DNA of 64,000 bases from Diadema setosum. Taxonomy: Eukaryota; Echinodermata; Echinoidea; Diadematoida; Diadematidae. The notes beneath the pieces were generated by a model. That model did not search any database. It saw nothing but the letters and a program-made list of their open reading frames with translations, and had not been told where the DNA came from. The translations under genes were made by a program, and so were the position numbers. This document shows, piece after piece, positions 22,491-36,300 of this stretch (within the stretch, counting starts at the first letter, position 1; each line of letters begins with the position of its first letter). The DNA lies in contig NC_092705.1 of assembly GCF_964275005.1 (NCBI RefSeq), positions 25,074,630-25,138,629 on the forward strand. The letters run 5' to 3'.

Positions 22491-22975
22491 TGTAAAGAGA
22501 TGGTATAGTTTTGGTTGAGACCTAACCCCCAGGCGCTCCTTGTACACAGTTATATAACGCTTCATGTTCGGGCTGGTCGCAGTTAGTTGAGTCCTGGCTT
22601 CAGGTTTCTAACTCTTTTGATGAGATAATGTGAAACCTCTTATGAAATGTGAAAAGGCATGTAATTCTAAGGGGAATTCAATGTTTATTTGATGAAAATT
22701 GGTTTTGAAATGGCTGAGATATCTGAATTAAAGCAATCATTAAATCCTAATAAAAGGTGAGATCAACCTTTAGTTAGGATCCCTTCGCTTTGTTTTACTT
22801 TGTTTTCTGGATATCTCAGCCATTTAGAAACCAATTTTCTTCAAATAAATGTTGAATTCCACATAGAATAGTATGCTCTGTAATATTTCAGAGACGGTTT
22901 CTTCGTATCGCACAAAAAGTTAAAAGCTCAATCCCCATCTTAACTAATACTGTATCCTCCCTTTATTGAAGGCAG
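22491..22975. mobile_element. MITE of the AGGAATAG family with internal extra segment
   Basis: TAAAGAGATGGTATAGTTTT on the left and ACTGTATCCTCCCTTTA on the right. Inside, AGATATCTGAA/GGATATCTCAGCC arms are as in copies at 6607 and 17881. About 70 bp (22528-22600) is not shared with the other copies. Confidence 0.6.
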
Positions 22976-23319
22976 AAATAGACATGGGTACTTTAAGTCT
23001 AGGCCGTGGTTCCCATGGATTATGTAAATTTTGAATGGGTAACATCGATGCACATGCCAAACAAACACCCAATACTGAACGTTCACGATTTACACCCTCA
23101 TGTGCAGGGTATGCGTATTTTGCTCTTGTTTGAGACCATATGTACTGAAATCAAACCATACATAGTTTGGATATGAATTTCCTTTGTGAAGTCAAGTCTA
23201 AAAGTTCCACATGTTTTTGCAAGGTGAGTATTTATAGGATCTCATACACAAATGAACAATTTTTCACATACCATGTATCGTTCATTCTGATGTTATTTCC
23301 ATTACATTTGCTTCTGCGA

Positions 23320-23510
23320 CAGTTGCTCCCATGAAATATCTGCATACTAAGCCAAACATACATTGTAAATTATACCAAAACACATAGTCCTAATCCTAAT
23401 CCTTACATCAAACTAAACTTAAAACACTATCCCAACCCTAACCCTAAGTGCTTGGAAAAAAATAAGACCAGAGCAATTGTCACAGGAGCAAATGTCGTGT
23501 CACCGTTATT
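23320..23510. repeat. Palindromic repeat with GAGCAATTGTCAC ends
   Basis: CAGTTGCTCCCATGAAATAT at the left and AGAGCAATTGTCACAGGAGC at the right, with CCTAACCCTAAG in between. The same blocks appear inverted at about 24800-25190, where TTAGGGTTAG is present. The TTAGGG words belong to this repeat. Confidence 0.45.
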
Positions 23511-23600
23511 TGCTTATAAGTATGTAATTATTTCTGTCATATTTCTGTCAAAGTGTCCTTGCATCTAATATTAAAATATGTATTATATTTGACCCTTCAG

Positions 23601-23714
23601 ATTCGGGAAGACAAGACACAGATGGTCACTCGAGCCAAGAGGAAATCAAGCGAATTGGGCCATAACTTCCAGGCACCGAATAAGAAGAGGGCAGCCTTTG
23701 GTGACATCACTAAT
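23601..23714 (+). CDS. CCNB3: CCNB3 first coding exon (start codon and D-box)
   Basis: Follows the acceptor GACCCTTCAG. It has 21 nt of 5' UTR, then ATG at 23622. It encodes the basic start MVTRAKRKSSEL and the destruction box RAAFGDITN, which ends exactly at the donor GTAAGT. Confidence 0.93.
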
Positions 23715-26700
23715 GTAAGTTATGATTTTAGGGAATCCAGCATTACAGCATAGCATGTGAATGGATTTCTGTCGGTGTCAAAGTCACGATTACCTGTCAA
23801 CGTTCTGTGACATTGTATGTGGGGAAAAAAAAGCCATGCTTTGTTGATAACTGCAATTGAGCCTGTATTAGGGACATACCATGATCTACTCACATTTACA
23901 GTTCATATGTATTGGAGAATTCTATATTGTGTGTATGAACCAGAAGTAGACATCATGTGGAACTGAATGGCACTGGGCACCGTTCTTCAAAGTTGTCAGC
24001 CCTGACAAGTTGTCATTCTCTGACAATTACCGTGGTAATAGTCATTGACCAGAGCTTCTCAGCCAATCAAAACAAAGGATTTTGCTGACACTCTAAAAGA
24101 ATGACAACTGGTAGTAATCTCTGGGGTACCATTATTGAATATCCTGCAAGCTTTAAGAGTAAGAATGTGAGTACAATGAGTTACCATGACAACTAAAAGT
24201 CTGAGAGTGTGAAACAACTTAGTGCATTGCATTTCGCAGCCACTTTCCGGAAGGTTTGTGCATCTGTGCATGTGTGTATGTGTTTGTGCCACGAATTCAT
24301 GTGTATGACTGTCTGTCCGTTTATCTGTGTGCAGGCGTTAACAAGCAAGAATGTGCTCGGGCCGGCCAAGAAGGCGTTGACCAAGAAACCTCCGATCAAG
24401 TCCTCCATTCCCGTGAAGGCATCGTCCAAGCTGAAGGAGAATGCCACCTCGAGGGAGCAGCGTATCCAGGAGGAGACACAGCGGGCAGTCAAGGAGATTC
24501 TGCCTGAAAGTGACAAGCCAGAAACGAGGTAAGATAGAGATGTCTGTACAGGCATCTGCGAGCAGGAGGCATGTAGAATACTCTGAGGTCAAATACCAAA
24601 AACCTGCATGAGACAGCTATTTATATTGTGTGAGACCTGAAGATGTGTGACAACACAATTTGTTCACATGCTTGCTTTGAAACTGTCAGTACACCATTGT
24701 GAAAGAGTCTTTTCTGAAATTGAGAGTCACATTCTATCTGATTGTTCCAATCGTAGGTGGCAAACACTGAAAGTTCATCATATAGGTGACACAGTATTTG
24801 CTCTGCGACAATTGCTACGGCCTTATACAATTGTTACAGCCTTGTTTTATCCAAAGACTTAGGGTTAGGGCAGGGCCGCACACTAACCCATTTTTTCCAC
24901 TGGTCCGGCCTGTCAGTCGGACCAGCAAGTACCCGGTTTTTCAATTTTTTACTCACTGACCACTCCCATTTCTGAAAAAGTTACTGGTCTGACAGTGATT
25001 TTTACTTATCAGAACCATCAAACCAGTGCCAGTGTACAGCGTTGGTTAGGGTTAGAGTTGTGATGGGATTTTAGGTCTAGTGTGACGTGAGGTTTAAAAT
25101 TAGGGTTATGTTTGTAGAAAGGTTAGTTGCCTTTATTAGCATGCAGATATTACATGAGAGCAATTGTCACCAGAGCAAATGCCATGGAACCAATTTTATA
25201 CTTCACGGGTGTAAATATTGGAATGAGACCATACACGTTCTTGTGTAATTACAACATTACTTTTGCTCTTGTCTGTAGAAGTTTTCATTTTGTGCAAGCT
25301 TGGCTCGATGAAATTCAATGCATTACTGGTTTTTCACGCATTTAGCAAATTGCCAATGTCATATCTACTTGCTTCTCTTGAGAGTTGTGAATGATTACTA
25401 CGGCATACCTCCCATCACTCTCCTTCTTCAAATTGACTTTCAGCTCTGGAAGTTCTCTCTCTGTGGAGGAACTGAATAAGAAGAATCTAGCTCAGGAGTC
25501 TCCAGCTACAGAAATCAAAGATGCGGTAAGTAATTTTTGTCTGCCATGTCACTCTTGACTTATGGATATGTTGTATACACCATGTAGTTAGCGAGTCTAA
25601 ATTTTCGCGAATCAGGAATTCCCAACGATTTCGGAGTGTTTAAATTGGCAATTGAGGAGTACAGTACAGTGAAACCCCGTTATAACGAGTTCGGTTATAA
25701 CGAGAAACCGCTTTGAACGAGGTGATCGCGTCGGTCCCGTTTTCCTTTGCATGCAAACCTATGGCAGAACGAATCGGTTATAACGAGTTCGGTTATAACG
25801 AGATTCCGGTTATAACGAGGACAATTTCGGTGCATCATGATAAAGAAAAACATAAGCAATTTGATCGGATATAACGAGGTTCCATTTCTTGACTAAATTG
25901 TCGCTTTCAAACACGCGACAAACGAAACATTGAAAACCGAATTCACGCTATCCACGTCTTTTTCCCGTTTTGCAGAGAACCGTTCCTTCCATTTTTTCTT
26001 CTAAACCACGCAATAAGACACAAGAATGCCTTCCGATGTTCCTACTGAATTATCAAACATAATCATTCGATTTTCTTTTTCGCGAGATACGCGTGCGTGA
26101 TGAGGCGAAAAAAAGATAACGCATTCAAAAACTTTTCATGTAGCGACACCTGTGGCCAAAAATGGACAATTGAAATGCGTGTGCAACTCATCATTATATC
26201 CTTTCCGTTTTTAGTTCCGAATTCCAGTTCTTTTGCTGGTTAGCAAATATGAGTGTGTATATGATTAAAGCCGAAATAATTAATGAAATCATCGCGATCC
26301 CGCCGAGTGACAGTAGCGTAAAATTACTAAAATTTTTTGAATAACGCATGTTAACCTACTTAATCGGTGTTCAGAAAAAGAAACAAACGCATTTATTTAC
26401 TATTTAGTATTTATCTGATAATTCAAATATGAGTGTGTATGATTGAGGCCGAAATAACTGGTGAAATCATCGCAATCTCTCCGGGTGACCGTAGCGTAAA
26501 AGATAGTTGTTCGGAAATAGAAACAAACGCATTTAACAGTTCAAGAACGGAATCGATGTAAAAATCGCGAAAAGATTTACGGAAGAAATTAAAGAACGCA
26601 TTTTTAATCCCTTTGGGCGCAACGATCATACATTGTACAAAATTACAGCCGAAATGATTCATGAAATTGTCGCATTCCCGCTGGGCACTAACAGCGTAAA

Positions 26701-29700
26701 ATACCTCACAAGTTAACGGTAAACACCGCATGTATGTTACCCTGAAATCATCGCGATCTCGCTAGGTGAAAGTAGCGTAAAAAAGTTGAATGACGCATGT
26801 TAACCTAAATCAGAAAAAGAAACCAATGCATTTATTAGTTTGAATAGATCTGGGTTTGTTCATTATTACAATTTTAACGCTGCACTTCACAAAGACGACT
26901 TTTCTTTCTTTCAGAAAGGTCTACCAGGTAAAGATTTGCGTAAAAAGGATCACAACCTTCCACATTCAATCCTGTCGCATATTTTTCAAGAACGGATGTA
27001 CAAAACGCAAAGAGATTTTTGGGAAGAAAATAGAGAACGCATTTTTAAGCCCTTCGGGCGCAACGATCATACGTTGTACAAGATAACAGCCGAAATGATT
27101 AATTAAATCATCGCATTCCTGCTGGGCACAAACAGCGTAAAAATACCTCGCAAGTTACGGTTAAAACAAGGCCTGTATGTTACTCTATCTGCGCTGGTGT
27201 TTAGAAAAACTTCACAAACAAGAATTATTACAATTAAGATTTAACTCATTTCAGCCCCTACTTTTTCGTCTAATTCACAAATAATTTCCCTTTATTCTCT
27301 CAATAATAATGATCCATAATTGTGTAATAACAACGCAAAGGATGTCCTTAGGTTTCATTTATGGGTATATGATGTCGTGCTTATGTTTTTCTTTGTTTTT
27401 TATACGTACGGATATAATGAGGTACCGGTTATAACGAGGTAATATCGCCGGTCCCACGGACCTCGTTGTAACGGGGTTTCACTGTATACTACATGGAGGA
27501 ATGTATGAGTGCACGTCACATTCATGTCAGGATCAGAATCAATATTTTCGCATGTCTTTAAGTACGCAAATAGCATCTGACTCATGAAATTTGCAAAAAT
27601 AAAACCTCGCGAAATATTCAGCATATACAGTAGATGACAGTTGAAATGCCGATCTTCCATTACAGTACTGCACGTGTTCAAAGCATCTTTACAACATGAC
27701 CATCTGATAATGATCAATGTTTCCATGTCATGTCTTTACCACTGAGTTGTTACAGAGTTACATACCTCCAGACTTTGCACAATGTATCTGTACAAGTATA
27801 ATCTAGCATAAGACTATAATCTACATGTTGAACGGATACTGCTGAAGTCATTATTTTCTTCTTCTTTTTTTTTTTTTCATCAAGTACAGTTTGATGTTTA
27901 TAGGACATAATCATCACTATTCTACAGACAGAACTGAAACAAGTAACTTTTTTCCGCGAGTCACAAAGTTCACAAGGATTGTTGTCTTTGGTAACTTCAT
28001 CAGTGCCTTCAAGCTAGATGAGATAATCTTCTACCAAAGTGTGTATTCCTGTTGATTCTTCACCCACCAGGTGGCAGCCATCTCCCTGGACTCCAGGGAG
28101 ACCGATGCGGACGAAGATGACGAGGAGAAGGACTACGTCGACATCGATGCAGAAAATGAAGGGGACCCACATCTCGCCCCGACGTACGCAGCACACATCT
28201 TCAAGTACCTCAAAGAAAAAGAGGTTGGTCTCTGTCACCTACCCTAGTGACTCCCAATGTGTCTTCAGGCATGGCAGCATTATGTCCTCATTGTTACAAA
28301 TATTTCCTCCGTTTTACTTCCTGAAGATCAAATGAAACATTTAAGTGCCAGTGCAGTATTGGTAACAAGATTGCTATTCGTTTCCACCAAATATTGTAGC
28401 AGGAGAGTTTGTACCGACAGTATCCAAACAACTGTATTTTGTTGACACCGACAGACCAGGAAACTATGAACAAAATGCCCAATGTTTTGTAGCAGCCATT
28501 TATTCTGAATAATTCAACAGAGATGTGGATATATTGAGCCAATAATATGGCAGTCCTTTTACTCTACTGTAAAAGTGGAAATTTTCACAATATGGAAATT
28601 TTTGGCATTTTGCACAACCAGAAGCTAGTGCGAAAGTAAAAGCATGCAAATATTTTTGCATACCATATGTTCCAGTGATTAATGTTCTGATTTTGCAGAA
28701 TTAAAACTCACGAAATTCATCTCAGCCCAGCCGAGCATGAAAAATTACTCACGCAAAAATATCCACTCCTACAGTATTCCAGAAATAAATGCACAAAAAA
28801 AAGTATTCAGTAGCCTTGGCACTTCTTGTCTCATTCACCTCAAGGAATCAAATAAGATCGAAGACTACTTTGACCGCCAGACGGACATATCCCGTCACAT
28901 GAGGGCGGTGCTTGTGGACTGGCTGGTCGAGGTGCAGGAGAACTTCGAGCTGAATCACGAGACACTCTACCTGGCAGTCAAGCTGACCGACATGTACCTG
29001 GCCAGGGCCACGATATCCAAGGACCTTCTGCAGCTTCTTGGCGCTACCTCACTCTTCATCGCCTGCAAATATGATGTAAGTCCACAGGGTAATCGTCATG
29101 TCCAAGGATGGAGTACCTGTGTGTTGCTCTACAGGGGTAGTCTTGTAGATGAGTTTATTTAATGACTAAGTTTCTAAAATGAATTGACAACACAAAGATC
29201 ACTCTTCCTGTACAACATGGTGGTCATGTAAAATTTCTCCTGTGATTCGCAACTCTATGGCCCGTATTCTGCTAAAAACTTAGACTCGAGTTTAAACCCA
29301 CGCCTGGGTCTAAAGTGGGTTTTGGGGGTTTAAACCTGGGTTTAAACCACCAGTTTAGACCCAGGTTTAAACCAAGGTTTAATTGGTATTCTGCTAAGTC
29401 CAGCTGTGGTCTAAATAGGGTTTAAATTAAACCTACCCAGGAGGAGGTTTATTTCGAGTTTAAATCGAGTCTACTTACGATGACTGGTAAAGGTACCAGC
29501 ACACAGATCAATGCCAATGGCACAAAACGAGTGGCTGGCTGGATACAGCAGCAGCTGCCTGCAGCTAGCTTGCCGGCCACACGTGTGTACACACGAGATA
29601 CGCCTAAGAGACTACGTACTAGATCTAGTACTTGTACACTTAGAAGAGACTCGAATGTTAGAAATACTAGTCCTAGTACTCCCTGTACTAATAAGTATAC

Positions 29701-32700
29701 GTTAGTCTAGACTTTACGATGAAAATAACCTGAAGACTAGACCAAGAACTCAATGTAGGACTAGAGCAGAGGGTAGAGCCCGAGGTCGATTTGGCATAGA
29801 TAATCTAGATAGATTAGATCGAGAACCTAGATCGTAGGACTAACGTTAGGACTAACTGTTAGGAGTAGGGTCCTACTAACGTTAGTAGAACCTATTCGAA
29901 TAACTAGAGTACATTATTGTAACGTTAGGACTAATGTTAGATCTATTAAAAGTTTAGGTTAGTGTGGTACGGTAGGTAAAATCTACTTCTAATAATGATA
30001 TCGAGACAGGGTTGATATAGGCCTAGATCTATTTCTAAATTTTAGAATGGTTTCCATTTTTATAAACTGACAATCTTAAGAGAAAAGCTTTTATTCAATT
30101 TCCTACCTCAAAGCCCTGGTTTGATCAATCGCCAATCCATTCCGAACTCACGATTCAATCGACATAAAAAGCCATGTCCCATCCAGCGCACACAGCAACC
30201 GTGCCGCCGGCCGGCACGGCGCGATGGCTCTGCTGGTACTGAGCATTCAAAGCTAGCTAGCCAGGAATATAATAGCGCTACGCTATACGCTTATCATGTA
30301 TCCTGTGATGTGCGTCGCACACGTACACAAACTGTACAGTAATGTACAGTGCTTCACGAGTCGTCGCAAGCAAAAATACAGCATGCCCTTATTCGACATA
30401 AATACCCGTAAAAACTATTCAAAATCCAAGAAATTCACGCTCATGTGGCTGATACACTGCCAATAATATATTTAAGTGGATTTGTGGAGAGAAAAGTACT
30501 CAGAGAGGGAGAATTTCTTCTTCCATTGAGGGCACCATGGTGGCTTGACCAAAGATTATTTCGGGTTTAATTTAAACCCGAAATAGACTTGGGTTTAACT
30601 AAACCTCGCTAGCAGAATACAAAATTAAACCTCGGGTCTAGCTAAACCATAGGTGAGTCTAAAATGGGTTTAAACCTTGGTCTACAGTAGAATACGGGCC
30701 TTTGAGTCATGTTCTGATTTGATTTTCATTTGAATGACTTTGTGGCCTACAGTTTATCATGGTAGGGTTCACTTTTCTAGCTGATTTGCAGAGGGCAATA
30801 AAATATGGAGTCTGATTTATTTGGAATGAGGTATCTTCAACTGCAATTTCAATTTATGTCTCATATTTGTAAAAAAAAAATAGAAAAAGACATTGCTAGT
30901 AATGTTACCCTGCATTAAAGTACATGGAAAAATGTACACAATGTATCTTGCAAGCAGTTCCTGTATATGCTTATTGCCATATTTTTTATTTTTATGCCTC
31001 CGCCAACGAAGTGGCCGGAGGCATTATGTTTTCGGGTCGTCCGTCCGTACGTCCATCCGTACGTCCGTCCCGTTTTGTTTTTGTCGATATCTCAAGAACC
31101 GTGTGGTGGTTTTACATCAAACTTGGTATGAGGGTATATCCTGGGGGATAATACTTTGCTTGGATTTTAGGGTCACAAGGTCAAAGGTCAAGGGTCAAAG
31201 GTCAAGTGAAAATGTTAAAATTTAACTTTTTATACCCCCGCCAAACGAAGTTTGAAGGGGGTATATAGGAATCAGCGGACGGTCGGGCGGTTGGTCCGTT
31301 GCAAATCTTGCGTCGCGAACTACTTCCTCAGTTTTCAACCGATTCCCATAAAACTTGGCACAGATGTGTGCCTTGGGTTGTAGATGTGCAAGATGTATTT
31401 TTTGACAGTACCCAAAAGTATGTTGCCATGGTAACGGCATATTATGGGCAAAAATGGGTACAAATCTTGCGTCGCGAACTCCTCCCACAGTTTTTGATCA
31501 ATTTTTATGAAATTAGGTACAGATGTTCATCTGAATATGTTAATGTGCAAGACACATATTTCCGCAGTGGCAAAAAGTGCGTTGCCATGGTAACGGCATG
31601 TTATTGGTGAAATATAGGGCAAAATGCTTCATGGCAAAACTGCTTCATCAGTGTTCTTCCAATTCTCATGGAATTCATATTGAATGTTTGTCTTAGGATA
31701 TAGGTCAGCATGACACATTTCTTAACAGTGACAAAAAGTATGTTGCCATGGTAACAGCTCACATATTATGAGCCAAAATGATGGAAAATTTTGTGTTGCA
31801 AACTACTTCCTCAGTTTTTGCCCAATTTCCATGAAACTTGGTACAGATGTGTGCCTTTGGTTGTAGATGTGCAAGACGCATTTTTTGACAGTACCCGAAA
31901 GTACGTTGCCATGGTAACGGCATATTGATGGCAGAAGGTCAAGGAAAGATCTTGCGGATTTAACTACTTCAATCCTCAGTTTTTTGACCAAAGCTTATGA
32001 AATGTGGCACACACCTTGATCTTGGTGGGAAGATGTGGAAGACATATTTTTCGGACGTGTCGGAAGCTGCGTTGCCATGGTAATGGCATATAAATGGCAG
32101 AAGATCAAGGAAAGATCTTGCGGATTGAACTACTTCCTCTGTATTCGACTGAAGCTCATGAAATGTGGCACACACATAGGTCTTGGTGGGAAGATGTGCA
32201 AGACATATTTTTTGGACGTGTCGGAAGCTGCGTTGCCATGGTAATGGCATATTAATGGCGGAAGATCAAGGAAAGATCTTGTGGATTGAACTACTTCCTC
32301 AGTTTTTGACAAAAGCTTATGAAATGTGGCACACACAATAGTCTTGGTGGGAAGATATGCAAGACATATTTTTTGGACGTGTCGGAAGCTACGTTGCCAT
32401 GGTAACGGCATTTAAATGGCAGAAGATCAAGGAAAGATCATTCCTTGGGTAAGACTGTCGTCACGGGGCGGGGGTATTAATCACCTTCAGTGATATTTCT
32501 AGTTTCTCCATATTTCACAAATATTTCAAGATATATCTTCATGGAACTTAATGCATGTACTGACTGACAGTGATCATTTAGGGTATTTATAGGTCATGGG
32601 TCAAAGGTCAGGGGGTCAAAGGTCGAGGCCAACTCATCAAATTGTCATTATTTCCCTCTCATCTATGCAATGCCTGTAGAATTTTTCCTTGAAACTTAGT

Positions 32701-33311
32701 GTATGCATGTATTACCCAATACAGATTCTCTTGGAAGTTTCTTGTCAAAAGGTCAAAGGCCAAAAGGTCAAAGGTCAAGAGAAAGTGCTAAATTTCACTT
32801 CTTCTTTAAACTTATAAAAGGGTCAAAAGTTGGGTACAAATCCCTAAATACCTGCACTCTTATTAGACAGTATAGCCATTCATCCTAATAAATTACCTAG
32901 TTCAAGGAAAGTGAACATTCAATGCATTTGTGACAAACCTGTCATTTTTAATATTTTGCCAGTTATGTGAAACTGTCATCACACATTGTCAAGACATTGC
33001 GCTATAGGCCTATTCAGAGAACCATGCATTATGGCGGAGGCATACCAGTCGCCATAGCGACATTTGTAGTTCTTTATTAATTTGTCTGCTTCCAGGAGCG
33101 AATTCCTCCAGCCTTGGATGACTTCCTGTACATCTGTGATGATGCCTACTCCAGGGACCAGTTCACCAGCATGGAGAGAAAAATCCTCAAGACCGTTAAC
33201 TTCAACCTGGGCGTACCCCTCTCGTACCGCTTCCTCAGGAGATACGCAAAGGTACCCACCAGAGAGGCTACTGAGCAATGCCTTTTTACGTTGTGAAGAT
33301 TTTGTCTGACC

Positions 33312-33342
<31 letters not shown>

Positions 33343-36300
33343 TTTTCATGGAATGCGTAATTTGGCATGATGAAAAGTCAGCAGAGTACAATATTCTTAG
33401 ATGATTACATGACTCAATTTTTATGTTATAATTCCTTCTAAAAATCTAACAATAGTCTTATTTCAAAGAGGGTTTCTTAATGAAAACAGTTATAACTTAC
33501 AAGTTGGGTTGACATTCCTGTTGTCTATTTTGTTTCTTTGTTGATTCTTCCAGAAAATGGACAAATCAGTATGTGAATGAAGTAAATGAAGTGACTGTTT
33601 GTACATTGATTCAAACATACAAATATTTCCTGAGGACTGTACCCTCTATCAGGTTCCACTTGTATATAGAGGTAGAAAAAATGATATGGTTTTTTTTTTG
33701 ACACTGCCCTCGTGGGGAATCTCAGCTGGAGATTAACATTCACAGTGAGTGTACAATTTGGCGCATGTACATATGTATGCGCTTTTTGGAATGTCCCTCA
33801 TTTTGAAAAATGAATGTTTGCAACAGTGTTCAGTGACTTTAATGACTGAAGTACCGGTATTTCATTGTTTGGTTCCGCCCTGCCCCGCCCTTCTCCCCCA
33901 GTGTGCTCACACTACCCTCGAGACCCTGACCCTGGCCCGTTTCATCCTGGAGACATCCCTCATGGACAGCACCTTCATCACGGTAGCAGACTCCCTCCTG
34001 GCTGCCTCGGCCCTGCGACTCGCATTCCACATGAAGGGCAGCGGAGAGTGGGTATGTATGGCAGATGCTCTTTTGGCTGTAGAGAGGACCCCATTTCATA
34101 AAACTTGTTATCGGTGACAAATTGTCATAGTTGTTATAAGCTAATGATATCCTTACATCTGATTGGCTGAGAGCAAATTTGTCACATAAATGTGGCAGTT
34201 GTCACTGATAACAAGTTTTATGAAACGGGACCTAGAGGTGTGCAGGTATGAGGTTTCTTGGTTGCCGATGTGGCAGCATTGATAGTTTTGGAAAAGTTTC
34301 AGTACACTACAATTAAATTTTTGTAGTTTGGTTATTTTTCTTTTTCTTTGTAAGTACATACAATCAAGGAGTTATGGAAATTTGCATGATCAGATGCTGA
34401 GAAGAAATTCAATCAGTTTTTCTTGATATAGAATTACACAAAATAAAATACATGTACTGTTAAAAATGAAAATGTTCACGTGAGTAATATTTCACACTCG
34501 GCAGTGTAAGGAGAATTTGACATCAAGATCTGAGCTATGAATACATAGCAAGCAAAAATGTTTGCGCAAGTTGCGCATCGCGTGAAATGCATAGAAATTT
34601 CTACACCGCAAAAATTTCCATGTTTACGGTGGCATCGTGTGAAATGCATGAGAATTTTTACACTGAAATAATTTCTACATTTCCAGTGCACAAACTGATT
34701 TGATTAAGATGTATCGTTTGACCATATCTCATGTCTTGCCATCTGCCCATCTGACAGGACTCCACCCTGATCCACTACTCTGGCTACCAGGAGGAGGACC
34801 TCAAGCAGACCATTTTCCAGCTCAACTCGATGCTCCAACGATCAGCCAACAAACAACTTGCCACCATTCGCAACAAATACTCACACCCGTAAGTATTCCT
34901 CAGCCCTTCTCTCCTTTGCCTCACACAACAAACAAACAAAATCCTCTGTGTTTGTTTTTGTTCGTTTGTCTTCATTCTCCATCTGACAAGATGGCAGGAT
35001 AGCCCATATTCAGCTGCACTCGCTGGTCTTCCGTGGGGACAGTTGGATGTGAGACGGGATCACTTCACTGGGTTATGCACCCTGCTGTTCACGATGAATG
35101 AATGAAGCAGGATCTGTTACATGCATAGTTGAGTTGAACAAAACTTGAGCAGTGGAATCGTATGAAGTAAAAAGCTTATTTGCCATATTGTTAAAATCAA
35201 GAATATAGAAATAGAGATGGATTTAATAAAAAAATACCAATACCTTCATGCTGGAAATAGCACCAATCATCTTTTTTTTTTTAGTGTTTGATTCATTGTT
35301 TTTTTATTTATTTATTTATTTTTTTTACAATCACCTGTACTACAAATCATATGAACAAGAAAATAGACAAGAAAAGGAAGAAATTATTGACAACAGAACT
35401 GTCTGGTATGAATATGATTTCTGAATGACACAAGTAGGTGACAGGAGGTCTATTCTTTGATATAATGTATGAGAGGTTTTGCTTTCTACCATAGTTTCTT
35501 TCTCTTTCGTTCAAACGTCTGTGAAATGTTTCCTGTCTATGAGGATGTGGAGTTTCCCATTGTAAAGTATGTTTCCTTTGTCTGTCAGTCAGCTGTCTTG
35601 TTCTTTTCTTTACTTATATCTCCTAATCTGTCACATCCTGTTATGTTCTTCCTCCTCCAGCACCAAGTTTGTTTTCTGTATACTTGTCTCGAGTGTGTGG
35701 CTGTCTACCAACCCTGGGCGTAGTAGATCGAGGGCCATTAACCCTAACTAGGCCGGGCTATTTAGGTAGTTGATAGAGCCGGGGGGGGGGGGGGGGGGGG
35801 CCTGGGCCGGGGGCCTGGGCCCCCCTCCAGATCTCGGCCGTCGACCGCACAATCACGGCGAAAATTGGCACACACATTGCCTAAGATGTAATCTAAAATA
35901 CCTTGAAGTTAATTTTAAAAAAAAGATTATCATTTATGCTAAATTATGCTAATTTTTTTTTTAATATTAATTAATGCATAATGCATGAAATTAGACTTTG
36001 GTATAAATCATAAGATAAAGCTCAAAACAGGCACATTTTTTGTGTAAATATTCTTTTTAGTGTCCTTAGCAAATGTAATAAAAAAAATTGTGATATCAGA
36101 AAAAATTCTGAAGTATTTTATTGTTTTTTGAATTTCTTATATATTTCCTTGTTTTTCGACTTTATGTTTTTCATTGTTTTTTCGATGAAATTTGTCCGCG
36201 ACATCACTCCAAACAAGAAAATATGTTATTCATTGATTTTAATCAGTAAAACACCAAAATAATCATGCTTTTATGAAATTTGCCTGTAAGCACAGTTTGC

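Noticed and set aside
23430-25060. Telomere-like TTAGGG/CCCTAA words
   Set aside because: Only one or two units each, shared by copies of a dispersed palindromic repeat; not an interstitial telomere array.
28737-28844. Upstream extension of the frame containing CCNB3 exon 5
   Set aside because: The extension lies in a MITE and its following intron; the acceptor at 28843-28844 and family alignment place the exon start at 28845.
29480-29710. 76-codon frame with a basic composition inside the 1.44-kb foldback
   Set aside because: No transposase or known domain motif; limited to the element loop and not supported by splice sites.
31299-32411. Several 60-103 codon frames on both strands
   Set aside because: They fall on the 160-bp tandem repeats of the nested HINE and repeat the same peptides.
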